Part shown: piece after piece, positions 35,250 through 48,767 of the stretch
Numbering within the stretch: the stretch's first letter is position 1
How the letters are laid out: each line of letters begins with the position of its first letter
Origin: Vitis vinifera
Lineage: Eukaryota > Streptophyta > Magnoliopsida > Vitales > Vitaceae
Length of the DNA: 64,000 nucleotides
Direction of reading: 5' to 3'
Assembly (NCBI RefSeq): GCF_030704535.1
Contig: NC_081808.1
Coordinates: 21,889,501 to 21,953,500 of the forward strand
Notes under the pieces: model-generated
Databases searched by the model: none
The model's input: only the letters and a program-made list of their open reading frames with translations
What the model was told of the DNA's origin: nothing
Made by a program: the position numbers and the translations under genes

Positions 35250-38200
35250 ATTCAATGCATGGAAGGTTCAAGGAGCTGGTATATTTCCTGTTTCTCCTAC
35301 ACTATAAGTTCAATATATGGTTTGAGTTGATGCCCATTAACCTTGAAGACACATCTACTCTTTGGATTGACAATTTCAATAACCCCATTTGAATGCACCT
35401 TATGAACCAAATATGGACCATTCCATCAGGATTTGAGTTTTCTTAAAAATATATGCAATTTTGAATTATATATGAGTACATTTTATTATTTTTGAAACTT
35501 TTTCCTAAGGACGATTTGATTATGTCATCTTTTGAGTTTGTCCTTAGAAAACTTTGAATTCATGTAAGCTTCATTTCTAATTTCTTCTATTTCATTCAAG
35601 TCTAGGAACCTCTTCAACCTAACTTTCTACATATCAAAATTCAATTTCTTTATAGTCCACCATGCTTTAAACTCCATTTCCACCGATAAATGGCATGCCT
35701 TATCAAAAAGCAACCTATACATTGACATTCTAAGAATTGTTTTTGTTAGCCCAAGGGTTCTCCTAATCGGGTTTTGATGATAACAAACCATAGTTAAGTG
35801 ACTAATTGGTTTAAATATTTAAGAATCTCAGGTATAAACTCGAAAATTCATCAAATGACCAAATGGATACAAGATCGAGATGCTTGGAAGACTTGTGATC
35901 ATAGGAAACTAATGTAAGATGAATGCATGAGTGCACTTAAGATTTTCATACGTTTCATGCATCTTAGAAAACTCGGTTTATTCTTTAAAACTTCGATTTT
36001 ATTAAAACCCGAGTTTCTAACTAATGTACCTTAGGCAAAATATTTTATAATTGGCTTAATAATTTACCTAAAGACCTTGCCTAAGTGTTAGAAAAGAAAT
36101 GAATAAAAAAAATAGGTTTTCGGGGCTAAAAAGGCTCAATCGATCGAGGGTATGGCCAACCGGTTGAGGAACCGGTCGACCGATTGTGGTCGTCCTGTCG
36201 AGGACCGGTCGAGGGAAATCAAAAACCTTCTCTCTCTCCCAGTAACCTTCTCTTCCCGATCGAGGTCCGATCAAGGACTGGTCGAGGTCTGATTGAAGTA
36301 ACGGTAACCTGTCATGCATTAAATGCTCCAACAGCTAGTGAACCGGTCGACCCCTAGCTCGACCGGACGAGGTTACCTTTTGCTGTTTTTGGCTCCCGAG
36401 CTTAGAAACCTATAAATTGAGAGCTCCACTTCATTTATTGATAAGAGAACACTTGCATTCAATAGCCTACCTACCTGTTCTTGATCAAAAAGCTCTCATT
36501 TCTTTCATAGTGCATTAAATCACCACTTGTATATCCTTTAGTGCACTCTTGTGTGTCATCCTAGCCTTGTATTTGAGCTATCCTTAAGCTAGGTTGAGGG
36601 ATTATATTTTGTAAAAATCTGAGTGTTAAAGCCTTCAAGAGGGTTGAATCTTGAAGAGGTTGTGTAAGAGCCCATTGGAGCCAGAATCCAAGTGTAAGAA
36701 GATTGGAAGCTTGGTTGAAACTTCAAGTTAGTGGAACCCTCACTCGGTTAGGAGGTTGAGGAAAGTGGACGTAGGCAAGAAAGTGTCGAACCACTATAAA
36801 CCCAAGTTTGAATTCTCTAAACTCTATCTCTTTACTTTGCTTATATTTTGTTTAAATTTGTTGTGATTGAAAAGATTTTAAAAACCCAATTCACCCCCCC
36901 TCCCCATTGTGGGTGTTTTTCTTAACTAAGCATAGCCTTTGTTTTCTCAGTTTTGAAGATAGTTCAATAAGCCTAGAGTGTATCAAGGAGTCTCAAGGCC
37001 TAATCCTTATGATTTGTATATATTCACCACTTTCATTAAGATGTTTTTATTTCACATTTAGTTAGTTCTACTTGCCCACTTGTTTGTGAATGGTAAGGTG
37101 TGACACTTTGTATTTCACCCTATATTTAGCAAGAAGGCTATTAAATGGTTTGTTGAAAAAATGACTACCTTCATCACGAATAATGGCTTTGAGCACTCTA
37201 GACCTTGTAAAGACATTCTCCTTGAGAAATTTCACCACCACCTTATGATCATTATGTTTATAAGCTATTGCTTCCACCCACTTTGACACATAATCTACTA
37301 CCATCAAGATATAGGAGTAACCAAAAAATGATGAAAATGGCCTCATGAAATCAATCTCCCACATATCAAACAATTTCATCATCAATATGGGGTTGAGTGG
37401 CATCATATATCTCTTTATCAACTTCCCAAGCCTTTGACATTTATCACAAGATTTTCAAATGTCATGAGTACTTTTAAATGTAGTTGACCAATAAAAACCT
37501 AATTGAAGAATCTTGGTTGTTTTTTAAGTGGAAAAGTGGCCTCAACATGCATGAGCATAACATTGCATAAAAATCCGTTATTGTTCTTATTCCAATACAC
37601 ACTTTCAAATTATTTGATTAGTATAATACTTGTATAAAAATGGTTCCTCACAACTATATACATTCACCTTTAACAAGAAAAATCTTCTTTCTTGAGTTGT
37701 CCACTCGTCAGGTAATTCCTTGGTGACTAAGTAATTTACAATGTGGCCATATCATGGATTGACATCCACTTGTAAGAGAGCATCATCAATGAATTCTTCA
37801 TTGATAAGGTAGTTATTCAAAATGTGTTTCATAGAAATTCAAGAGAGGTGACCAACTACAACATTCTTCACACTCTTCTTGTTTCTTATTTCAAAATTAA
37901 ACTCTTAAGAAAATAAAATCCACTGAATTAGCTTTTCCTTAGAGTCCTTGTTAATTAGACATTACAAAGTTGAATGATTGGTGAAAATCACTTTAGGAGC
38001 TCTAACAAGATACACACAAAACTTATCCAATGAAAAAACAACTGCAAACAACTCTTTTATGGTGGTAGTGCAGTTCTTTTATGCCTCATTGAATGTATTG
38101 CTTGTCTAGTAAATGACATAAGGTTTCCCTTCATCTCTTTGCCTAAGAATTACCCTCATTGCTTAGTCATTTCCATCACACATGAATTCAAAATGAAGTT

Positions 38201-38300
38201 TCCAATTTGGTTCTCTCATGATAGGTGTACCAATCAATAGTTTCTTCAAAACATTTTTGACAATTCTCATTTCATTTGAATTTGACATCTCTAACGGTAA
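35250..38300 (-). mobile_element. Ty3/gypsy (Athila/Tat-like) pol relic, split by an insertion
   Basis: Minus-sense relic in the expected order. The RT end and RNase H lie at about 38290-37870 ('MREPNWKLHFEFMCD', 'YVIY', 'IKELFAVVFSLDKF'). The integrase core lies at 37421-37068 ('LFDMWEIDFMRPFSSFFGY', 'VDYVSKWVEAIA', 'AIIRDEGSHF'). Its continuation is at 37067-36946, and after the insertion the integrase C terminus is at 35738-35250 ('FDKACHLSVEMEFKAWWTIK', 'WNGPYLVHKVHSNG', 'VFKVNGHQLKP'). Stops and frameshifts are many. The 'PLNPILMMKLFDMWEIDFM' style fits the Athila/Tat group, from memory. No LTRs were found. Confidence 0.85.
35744..36940 (+). mobile_element. LTR-like repeat family A, copy 4, inserted in the gypsy integrase
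   Basis: Starts TGTTAGCCCAAGGG and ends after 'cttaactaagcatagccttt'. GTTTT occurs on both sides (35739-35743 and 36941-36945), consistent with a 5-bp target duplication. Removing the insert brings the integrase frame together across the site. It carries a dense set of TCGA/GGTCGA words at 36120-36375 and, near its end, 'acccaattcacccccc'. There is no coding frame. Length 1197 bases; probably a solo LTR, although the right end does not read CA. Confidence 0.8.
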
Positions 38301-39329
38301 GGCACACATAGGTTTTGCTAGGTTGGAAACGAAAGTTTTTGTCTTAAAAGATGTTTTTTTAGATGAAATAGTTCATCCTTAGTAACATGCTTTCTTGTAA
38401 TGAGGTGAACTCCATGGTGAAAGAGATAGTGGTTGGTAAGAAGAGTTGGTCTACTATTCCATGAAACTTTGCATCCGTAACTCCTACAACTTAATGGTAG
38501 TTGTAGTCCTAAACTCCTATAATTTAGTAATTTATTTTTGTAGCCTATTTGTCTTTCTATCTAACGATTTAATCGTATTCAAATGCATAGACTATGACCC
38601 TCAACCCACACCTCTTACATAGTTTCATAATCTCTTAAGCACTTTTTTTGCATTATCTCCATATTAGTGAGATAAGTAGTACCCTCTTGAGTACTCTCTA
38701 TTAAGAATCCTTGAATTACTTCATTCATAGCCTTAGATTACTTAAAGGTGCATCCAAAATATTCCTTAGGTTTCTTTAGATCTAACTAGCAAAAATATTT
38801 TGTTTTATACATAGTGAGAAAATGTTTTCATCTTGAAATATTGACATAATTTGCACAACAAAATCATGTTATCCAAAAAAAAAAGTTGATGGAGTTCAAC
38901 TAACAAAACAATTTCATCTCCAAATGTTTTTGCTCACATTAGAAGATGAAAATATTTTACCCTTAAAGGTTGGTAGAGTTTGGACAATAAAATAATGTCA
39001 TCCATGAATATAATTTTTTATTTTCTTTTTCATAATTATGATGAAACTTGTAAATAAATTTGTACAGACTTGTATAAACATATGGAAACCTTAGTGATAT
39101 TTAGTAATGTTTTTAATATGATAACATTGTGTAAATCAAGCAAACAATAACATATAGAAATTAAGTACATCACAACTCTTTTTTCATCAACATAAAGTAA
39201 TTCATGGTTGAAAGTACTGTTATCTTAGTATCATCCACATATTGTCTAAAATAAAATTGTCCAACAAAAAGTATTAGTTGTTGTATTCCTACAAAAGTCA
39301 AAATGAAAACCTTATTTTTCTCTAAAAGG
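38301..39329. other. Decayed repeat DNA, no gene
   Basis: Continues upstream of the gypsy RT relic, but I can no longer recognise protein similarity. No other feature is supported. Confidence 0.45.
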
Positions 39330-41685
39330 TGCTTGCATATACACATCCTAAGTGCAACGGAAACTAATATGCCTTTGGAAAAATTTATTCCAAAGTGATA
39401 AATAAGAACACATACGTTGGATTTGGATGTTCCCTAATCATTTTTCTAGTTATAGTAGAATCACCTTGAAAACAAAGGGATTTTCTATCTGATGGCTATC
39501 TCTTGGATCTTAGCAATAGTGAAGGGTGGGCTTCTCTTAAAAGGATAAAGGCTAGGGTTTTTCTTTCTAGAAGACGATAGTGAGTCAGAATATCTAACCC
39601 TAAACCATAAGAGGGTTTATTATATAAACATGTTTGTAAGCTTAAGTGCTTTAGCCCCATCTTAGACTTAAGTTGCGCGATCTAGCCAATTGGATTATTA
39701 ATTAATTAATTAGCCCAATTAGGTTTCAATTAATTAATTAACCCAGTCCATAAAAATCATTCACAAAATCTTATGCAACCATACATTTTTAGTAAAAGGC
39801 CTTTATGTACACATATGAATGGAAACTCAAATATCCCTCAAAATAATATGCCACCAAGAAGTGTGAACTTAAATGGAGACTACTAGGATCAATAGGAAAA
39901 TATTAACTCCCCCATAATCTAATTTTGAAAGTGACTTAACATTCCGCTATAAAAAATTAATTGCACTCCAAAATCTTATAATATTATATTGAGACAGAAA
40001 ACTAGATTCGATGACCTACTAAACCACTGCATAGTACATACAAGCTCCTCATGAACTAGGGTCCATAATCTAACAAGCTAGAAGTTATCAACCCCTTAAG
40101 ATTACCTCTATAATATTTGAATTTTAGATCTTTCTATCATTGTGATCAATTAACATACTTGTTGGGAACCTTGATTCACTTCATTCCCTAGCCTTAAATC
40201 ACATAGGTTGCATGCATCTATCTTAGGCTTCTCTCCTAAGCTTCTCTAGATCTAATGCAGTGGAAACCTATGGTTATAAAAACCATAAAAAAAATAGATC
40301 TAGAAATAGACACAACTTACGATTTGGATGTTCCTAGATCGATTCTAAGTAGAATAAGTTGTTTAAGAATATTCCAAAACTGTAGATAACACTATGGAGC
40401 TCATATACTTAGTACTCTTCCACCCGATCTCTCATTCTATGTATGTTTGGCATGAAAGAAGGGTGGGTTTTTTTTTCTCTCTCTCTCCTTGAAGGTGGCT
40501 AGGGTTCCTTGTGAGCTTAAGTGACTTAATCTCAAATTGGGTCCTAATTAATTAGTTTAGCCTTAATAGACTCTAATTAATTAATTATCCCATTTCTCAA
40601 AGTCAATTTATAAGATCTAGTGTAACCTTGCATTTTTACCAAAACGTTCTTATGCACACTTATGAATTACATATCCAAACTTTGAATGTAACCATATATA
40701 CTAGTGCACTCACCATGGGAAACTCATCCCAACAGTTAAGATAAATCATCTTTCTAATTAGGAGGTAGTGCACTATAGTGTTTATTGGATTGCCTAAATA
40801 TATAAACTAATTGTGAATAACTTATCATCTTACAAGGAACTCATGACTTGTATTCTCTATGCGATTCATAATACACCTAAGTCATGTACAATGCAAGTCA
40901 TATATGATGAAAACTCAAATCAATATTAATGTATAGAAAGGATAACAAAGGGATAGTGAAGTCTAACTTTGTTATATCATGTCTTGCTTTTAAGGGCTTA
41001 ATCTCAACAATACTCTAACTCTTAAATTGCATATGTCAAATTCTGTTAAAAAAATTACTGTGACCACAAATTTTATGATTACAGGTTCTTAGGACACCCA
41101 ATGGGACACATTGTTTCAAACCCATGAGATATCATGGAACCTATCTTAAGAATATATGTTGTCATTTACCTTAATCAACAATGACCCAATCCATAATGAA
41201 TATATGACCACATCAAGGTCTCATTCGTAGTTCAAAGTCATTAAAGACCTTAACACTAGTCAAATATCCTCTCTAGGTTGAAAGCTCATGCAACATAGTA
41301 GCTTAGTAAAATCATGACTACCCGATAGTCAATGTCATGATACACTATAGGTTTTGTCTGATGTGTAACCATACACATTAGTGCATTCATCATGACAAAC
41401 TCATCTCGATAATTAAGGCAATTTATCCCTCCAATTAGGAAGTAGTGCATGATAGCCTTAAATAGATTGTTTAAGTCCACTAATTAGTTATGAACAACTC
41501 ATTAACTTATAAGGAACATATGACTTGGATCTTTTGTGTGTCTCTTAATGCATTCAAGTCATGTAAATGTAAGTGATGCAGTCTTGAATACTCATATAAA
41601 TTATAATACAAAGCAGGATGGTAAAGTGAAACTCAAAACTCATATTATTACATCATGTCATGTTTTTAAGGGTTCTATCTCAACA
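39330..41685 (-). repeat. Cluster of reverse family B LTR-like copies
   Basis: Two copies start on the minus strand at 41009 and 41685 (both TGTTGAGAT). The outer one covers about 41025-41685. The inner one continues down to about 40190. A further related segment at 39330-39850 shares 'gtgagcttaagtgacttaa'-like, 'ttaattaattag', 'ttatgcacac(t/a)tatgaat' and 'gatttggatgttcc' words with 40200-40690. This is a pile-up of related LTR fragments in one orientation with no coding frame. Confidence 0.7.
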
Positions 41686-41764
41686 TTAGTAAGTATCATA
41701 AGCACTAATTCACATCATGAAGATTTCATTTTCTCCTTATCCATGTTTGTAGACTCCCTTCTTG

Positions 41765-42430
41765 ATTAAGGCTTTCTTCGTTTACTATTTTCTTAACTTA
41801 ATGATTTTTTTTTCTTGCAATTAGAGCAAGATCATCAGCTTTTTCACTTTCTTCATCTTAACTCTCTCCAATTATAAAAGTTTGGAGGACAATGCTATTC
41901 TTTTTCTTTTTTCTACTTCTTAGTCTTTTCATTATGATTTTATGAGTCATGAGAAACTCGATAAGTTACTTAAGTGAAAGATTGGTGAGGTCCTTAACTT
42001 CTTGTATTGTAATGACCCTAGTTTTCCATTACTTAGGCAAAGATCCCAATTTTTTTATTACTTTCTCCACTTTGGTATGCACCTTTTCCAAATCTTGAAG
42101 GCCATAGATGATGTCATGAGCCTAGTAAACATCTCAATAATCATTTCATTATATTTCACTTTAAACAATTCATAGCTATGCACTAAAATGTTTTTTTTTC
42201 TTCTCATAAGTGATTTTAAACAACCTCCATATCTCTTCAAGTGATTCACATTGACACACTATATATTATATACTTATTTCCATGTATAACACAATAAAGA
42301 TAATAAAAGACTTTGCATTTAATTGAGTTTTTTTTTTTTTTTTTAAACATGAAAACCATTTTGAATGACTTCTCACAAATCATAATCAATGGGTTTAAAA
42401 GCCAAGTCATTTTGATTTCCAATAATCATA
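41765..42430 (-). pseudogene. Copia-type gag relic
   Basis: On the minus strand, pieces in order from 42430 resemble plant retrotransposon gag (UBN2/DUF4219 type): 'IDYDL.EVIQNG', then 'LVHSYELFKVKYNEMIIEMFTRLM' at 42180-42110, then a 'KVIKKLGSLPK.WKTRVITIQE'-like stretch, then 'KDLTNLSLK.LIEFLMTHKI', and finally a Lys-rich block near 41900. Frame changes and stops make it dead. It ends where the family B copy at 41685 begins. Confidence 0.7.
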
Positions 42431-42683
42431 ATCATTGTTGGTGAAAAATAGAGGTTTATTAATGGCTACCTTCCATAAGTGAAGGGTTTAATTGATTAGT
42501 CATTATTCTGTTAAACAATTAAGTCCTAAAATCGAAGTGTGGTTTTCTTATATCAACTGTGAAAAGGAAAGGAAAGGAAAGGTTTGTATTTATCATTTTA
42601 TTCATCCTTCAAATGTCTTCTAAAGCAATCAAACTTCTTTTAGTGAGCAAAGCTTCTATGTTGTGGCATTATCAATTCATTTA

Positions 42684-43010
42684 GGCTATATTTGGTTTCC
42701 AGAAAGTAGGAAAGAAAAAAAAAATTTTAAAAAAAATTCTCATATTTGGTTTCTCTATGGAAACTATGAAAAAATAAAATAAAATATAATAAAAATTAGT
42801 TTAAGATTTATATATTTTTAAATTATTTATTTATTACATAAAAGATAAAAAAAAATGTGAAATAAGTTTCCAAGTAGCATAATAAAAATAATTTATTAAT
42901 TTTAAATTTTATTTTTATTTTTCCTTCACATTTTATTTCTTTCTATTTTTCCTTTCTATTTTCTTTTTTTTTACATTTTCCCTTAAATTTTTCGAGAACG
43001 AAACACAACC
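42684..43010. mobile_element. Tourist-like MITE, copy 1
   Basis: AT-rich non-coding element with imperfect terminal inverted repeats: GGCTATATTTGGTTTCC at the left and GGTTGTGTTTCGTTCTC on the other strand at the right. TTA flanks both sides (42681-42683 and 43011-43013), the 3-bp duplication typical of PIF/Harbinger MITEs. The same family is at 52572-52933. Confidence 0.8.
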
Positions 43011-43910
43011 TTACTTTTCTTTTCTTACATTGGGAGAAGGTGGTTCCTCCAAAAGAAGAACCCCTAGAGACCCTCTTTTGTACATATTATTTCTAGGCTT
43101 TTACTCTTCAAAGTTAGTTTGTACATATTAATTATATTACATTACTAATAGACCTTGCTGGCCTTCTTCATCTTTAATAACCTCCCACCAAAAATCCCAC
43201 TTGTCCCACTTTTTTATTCAATGTAAGTACTTTATGCACTTTATTATTTGCAAGTGTTAATTATATAAATAAAATTTTCATAAATTGAATAATTATCTTT
43301 TTTTCCATAAAATTAATATATATATATTATATGGTCATTTCATAAACAAAATTTATTTATTTTTTAAATGGATGAATAAAAAATTTGAGTAAATAAATTT
43401 ACCAATTTTCTAATCATAATATTTATAAAATAAAAAAACTATTAAAACAAAAAAGGAAAAAAAAATCATAATTTTGTTCTCAACAAAAAGGAATCTTCCA
43501 CAAACATTCTCAAAGCATTTCTCAAAACCTTCCAACACGTTTCATGACATGGGAGGGTGTGAAGCATGTTTTTGGAAACACTTTGAAAGGGTTGGAATGG
43601 AATTAATTGTTGCTTTTGGTTTTCTCCACAACCCACATAACTTTATGGTCCCTTTCATCTTTATCTTTGGGATGTGTTGATTGGTTGCAAGTCATTTTCA
43701 TGCCTAGACTTGGCCTTGGTAATGCATGAATCTTAGCTACCATTCAATTCCTCCCCCCTTTTTTATACATGCCTGCCCCACCCTCCCTATGCCATCAATT
43801 TTATTTTATTATTTTGAGATTATTTTTTACCTACTTTTGAAGGCAACTATATATGAATTGAATGAGTTAAAATATAATGAAAGTACACAAAAAAAAAAAA
43901 CCTAAGGCGG
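43011..43910. other. Intergenic, no gene supported
   Basis: Mixed AT-rich DNA. The frame at 43474-43680 has no recognisable domain. Confidence 0.5.
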
Positions 43911-45030
43911 GTTTGGTAACTATTTTCAAAAACGATTTTAAAAAATAATTTTTAAAAATTATTCTTTAATATTTTATAAAACAAAAATCTGTTTGGAACC
44001 TATAATGTTTTTAACCAATTTTTAATATATTTTTAAAATAATTTCTATATTCAATACTTTATTTTTTATTATTATATATGTTTGTATGATTATTTTTAAA
44101 ATAACCCTCAAAAAACAAATAAAAATAATATAAAATAACTAAAAGATGTTTTTCGAAAATATATTTAAGAACAAAAAATAAAAAACAGTTTTTAATTCTC
44201 AAATTTTTTTTTTATTTTAAAGAACATAAAATTGTTCTGGCAAACAGTTATTAAGCCCTAAGTTTTTTAAATAATTTTTTGTATTTTAAATTTTTATAAA
44301 TATTTTAAAATAATTAATAAATAAAATTATTTTATTTTATATATCTTTGATGTAAAGTGGTTTTATTGTTTAAAAATAAAATCCCATACCTACCCCAAAT
44401 TTGACTTTCCCAATTGAAATCATTCATTCAACCAAAAAAATTTAAGTATGTGATTGGAGCTATATTTTTAAAGCATATTTCAAAACAGTTGGTTGATATT
44501 TGATATTTTTAAAATAAAAGTCTAGTCGGAGAGTTTGAAAAACAATGTTTGAAAATGTTTCTTAAAAATAACTTTTTTTTTATAGTATTTTATTTTCAAT
44601 TATTTTTTACACTTAGTATACTTATTATTCTTTCAAGTAAATCTTCAAAAACAAGTCAAAAACTACTAAAATATATTCTTAACAACAAACACTTTAGCTT
44701 TGTTAGGTAACTTTTTTTAAAAAGTAGTTTTAAAAAATAGTTTTTAAGAACTGATTTTGAAAACTATTTTTTAATGTTCTAAAAAATAAAAGTTTGTTTG
44801 AATCTAGAATGTTTTTAACCTATTTTTAATATTTTTAAATTATATTTAGAACTTTATTTTTAATCATTATACATGCTCTAAAAAAACAAATGAAAATAAC
44901 TAAAAAAATATTATCTGAAAACATCTTATTTTTTATTTTTTATAACAGAAAATAAAAAATAGTTTTCTAGATGTCAAACATGTTTTCCAATTTTTTTTGT
45001 TTTAAAAAACAGTTGTCAAATAGACCCTTT
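43911..45030. repeat. Group of related 'TTTGGTAAC...AAAAACAG' MITE-like copies
   Basis: At least two copies, about 43911-44270 and 44696-45030, share 'gttt(g)gtaactattttcaaaaa', 'aaaatctgtttggaac(c)tataatgtttttaacc(a/t)a', 'aacaaa(t)aaaaataa' and 'caaa(c/t)agttat'. A partial copy lies between them (44480-44695). Similar fragments occur at 22840-22980 and 63250-63480. They are non-coding. Confidence 0.65.
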
Positions 45031-48000
45031 ATTTTTAAAACAATTATCAAAAACTTGTTTTTGAAAAATCAAACATATTTTCACATTTTTTATTCCAAAA
45101 AAAAAAAAAAGGACCGATTCTTGATGCCAATTACCAAACGCAACCTAAATCATCCTAACCACCCAAATTAACATCTCAAAAACTTTTATTCAACACTATT
45201 TTAAGACCTGTTTGAAGATTACCTTGGCTTTATTACAAAGGAGTGAGGTGACGTAATGAGAGGGCTAAAATTATTGGACTTTCTGCAAAGTCCAGTGGTC
45301 AAAATTAAAAAGAATCAGAAGGGGACATAACATTGCAGCTCCCCACCCCAAAAAAAAAAAAAAACCAAAAAAATTAAAAAAATACAAATGTCAAACAGGC
45401 TCAAGAATATTGAGAAGCAGACGGGTTGGCTTTCTCTGCAACCCCCCTCCTGGGCAAAGGAGTATACAAAATTCATATCCTCTGGGTCTTTTTTGCTCTC
45501 TTATTGGAAACTACTGTTTGAGGGATGGAGCAAACTGCAGACTACCCAATGGGGCCAGGCACAACAAGACAACATAGGAGTCTTGTGAGAACCAACTCAT
45601 TTGTTTCCTTAATTGCAGGCAAACACCCCCATCAAATTAATGGGTGATATGAACTTGCCTTTTTTTTGGACTCCCCCATTTGGGTTTTTTTCAAACAAAT
45701 GACTCACACCATATATATATTACTTCATTTATTTGATATCCAATAAGCTTTTCCCTTTTTTAGAGTCTCCCTTGGGCTTTAAGTTACCCAATGAGCTTTA
45801 ACAATTACTTTTACTTCATTTTAATTTTTTTATCTTTAAATTGAGATATAAAACACATTTATTTTCTTTTTTTTAGTTCAAGAATATTAATTTGAATATA
45901 CTTTAACCTTCTTTTGAGTTTTTTTTTTTAATTATTATTATTATTTACTTTGATTAGAACTTTAAAAACTAAAGCTAATATTTTAAAGAAAGCATAAAGC
46001 AGAAATAATAATATTAATAATAATCTACAAGAAGTAATATTTTCCTTACTATCCTATTAAAACCCTATTTGTGTTAAATACATTTTTACCTCTTCAATTT
46101 TTATTTTTTTTATTTTTGCTTGTTTTACACTTGCTACCTAACATTTGAAATCCAATGTCTTCCATAAACTTGTTAAAAACTTAAGCATCATTTGCAAACA
46201 CTCTATAAATTAAAAAAAAGAAATACAAATTTAAGTAAAATCAATTTTAAATTAGCAATCTCGAAGTGAAATTTTTGCATTAGGACTTTGCTTCCCATTG
46301 AGACTCGAAGTCAATCTCGAGTTCTCATGCTTTAGGACTCTATTTCCTTATACACCAAGACTTTACTTCCCATCAAGACTAGAAGTCTTTTGGGTCGAAG
46401 TATTTTCTCTTTTGCATTTTGAAATATTGTAACCACTAATTTTTATTTTAGATAAATATTTATATGATTATTCATAATTTTGACATACAATTATAAAAAT
46501 GAGTTAATTTTAAACTTAAATAACATATGTTTTTCTTGATTTAAACTTATTTCTTCATTTAATTAATTACTCATTCACCTTTGCAAGGAAAATATTACTC
46601 TTTAACAAATTAAGGGGCAGAGTAATGGATTTTAAATATAAGAGTAGATAGTGTAAATGATGCAAAAGGATTTGGATAAAGTGTACTTAACCACTATTTT
46701 TTAAGCAAAAAAACTCTCATACCAAAATTACTAAACATAGGCATAAGCTCATTTCAGGCTTTAAAAAATGTCTTTTTTTATTTCCAAAAGTCAATCCAAA
46801 CATACCTCTAAAAAATAAATAAACAAATAAATATCATCCCAATTTGAAAAAGCAAGGAATAAGTTTTTCACTATTGTTTATTGTCATCCCACCATCCTTG
46901 TAGTGGTATTGAAAAGGGTCAAAAAAATCCTTAATTAAATTCTTTTGAGGCCTTCTTTCAAATACCTCAACCTACCATCTCCAAGTCAAAAATATTATGA
47001 ACAAAATGAATACAATAGTAAAAAGTAAAGGGCCAAGTGGGGGTCTCTACTTAGAATATACAATTCAATGGCCCCGGTTTTTTAATTATTGTTGAGGAAT
47101 CCGCCCATGAATGTCAAATGCCCATCTTCCAATTCCTTTTTCCTAATTATTTTGTGGAAAAGGCCCAAATTTCAAACATTATCTTTCCTATTTTTATTTT
47201 ATTAAAAATCTTAACCAGGAAGGCAACAGGAATCTTCTGAGGTTGTCTAAGGGCCCATTGAAAGGGACATTTTGGAAGGGGGAAAAAAGGGAAAGTGTTT
47301 GCTTCCTTTCTTCTTCCTTTCCGTCAAAGAATCCAACTTTTTCTTCCATGGACTGGAGGCCCAGAACCTTTTATCAGATTGTTGTTTGGGCCGGGCCATA
47401 AAGGCCTCATAGACAAGTATACAGAAGAAGTGATTCTCATTCGCACCAAACAAAAGAGACACATTGAGAAACAAACCAAAATCAACTTTTTGTAATGGAG
47501 TATGTCGAAGGAGGAGAAGCAGGCTAGAGGAAATATAAAGGAACGGAAGAGAAAGAAGACCAGAACCTCCAGTTGCAAAATGGGCAATGGCCTTTATACA
47601 TTGTTCTTCTTACAAAATACCAAAACAAAAGAAAAAAAAGGGAGAGAATCATTGATGCATTTGCTTTGGATATATGGAAAGAGAGCTCTCTTTTCAGGTT
47701 GACAAACCCATGTTGTAATAAACAGAGAAGCCATTCAGTCATCAAGGATTATGGAGATGATGAAGAGGAGGACCATATACAATGGGCTCACATTTCAAAC
47801 GCCTCCTCTTGGTCTCCCTCTTTTCTTCCACGCCCATGGTCATTTCAGCCTTCATCTTATAAAACCAGAGCTCCCTCCCCCTCTCTCAGAGAGTGATTCC
47901 AAGTGAGAAGTGGGGGAAGCAGCACAGTTTAAGTAATGGAATGTGTGGAAAGCAGATGGGCGGTGGCATTAAATTTCTCTTAAGAAATTTACCCTTAGAT

Positions 48001-48767
48001 TCGGTCTGGTCCTAGTCCTACTCCCTTCCTAGAGCTGCATAACAGACTTGTCTTCTTTGCTGCAGAGATGAAACTGAGCAGTGTTTGGCAGTGAAAGGTG
48101 GGCTCAGGGAGGCTATACTCTGCTCACTACACACCTTAGACAAAGGTTTTCTTTTCTCCTTTCACTTTTGAGTCAGAGAGAGTTCTGTTAATTGGGTGTT
48201 TGAGCAGGTAGTTAATGCAGATGCATCCCGGAGTGGGGTTTTGTGAGATTGACATGACATGGCCATAATCTTAAAGTGCACATCCCAGTTACCATAGAAA
48301 AAAGTATCCTGCAACATCCCCATTGGTGAGAAGGAAAGACGGAGAGTTATGGCTCTTGCAGTGCTGTCATACTGTATTTTTTTTGGGTATCTGATGGTGC
48401 TAATGTCTAACTTGAGATGGCAGATTGAAAAGAATGAATAAATTTTAGACATAACTGGAGGGAGAAAATCTCCAACCACGATTTAAGAAATTAGGCTAAT
48501 TTCGTTAAGTTCAATAAACATTTTCCTGACCCTGCATTTTTGCCACTCCAAAACCTGATCCAATTCAGAAGGCATACTGCCCATTTGCAGGACACTTAAA
48601 AAGAGTCATTTCAAGAGAAGAAAATCACCATAATGAAACCTAAATAGGCATAGAACAAAAACTGAATAGGAGGGACAATTCACAAAGTCTGTCTAAGGAC
48701 ATCTCCGCATTTATACAGCCAAGGTGCAGCCCCTGAGTTGGTTTTGGAAAGAGCAGGGACAGGAATT
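45031..48767. other. Intergenic and 3' flank of the USP gene
   Basis: No supported gene. A 20-bp hairpin with 8-bp arms (TGGACTTT/AAAGTCCA) lies at 45275-45294. A short internal repeat around 'gactttgcttcccattgagac' occurs twice at 46285-46385. The 47250-48200 part is less AT-rich, with short open frames on both strands, but none shows a domain. Confidence 0.45.

Noticed and set aside
45275..45294. Hairpin with 8-bp arms and a CTGC loop as a miRNA or terminator
   Set aside because: Far too short for a miRNA precursor, and bacterial-type terminators do not apply here.
47573..47896. 107-residue open frame, plus strand
   Set aside because: No recognisable domain, and both strands of this region carry similar short frames.
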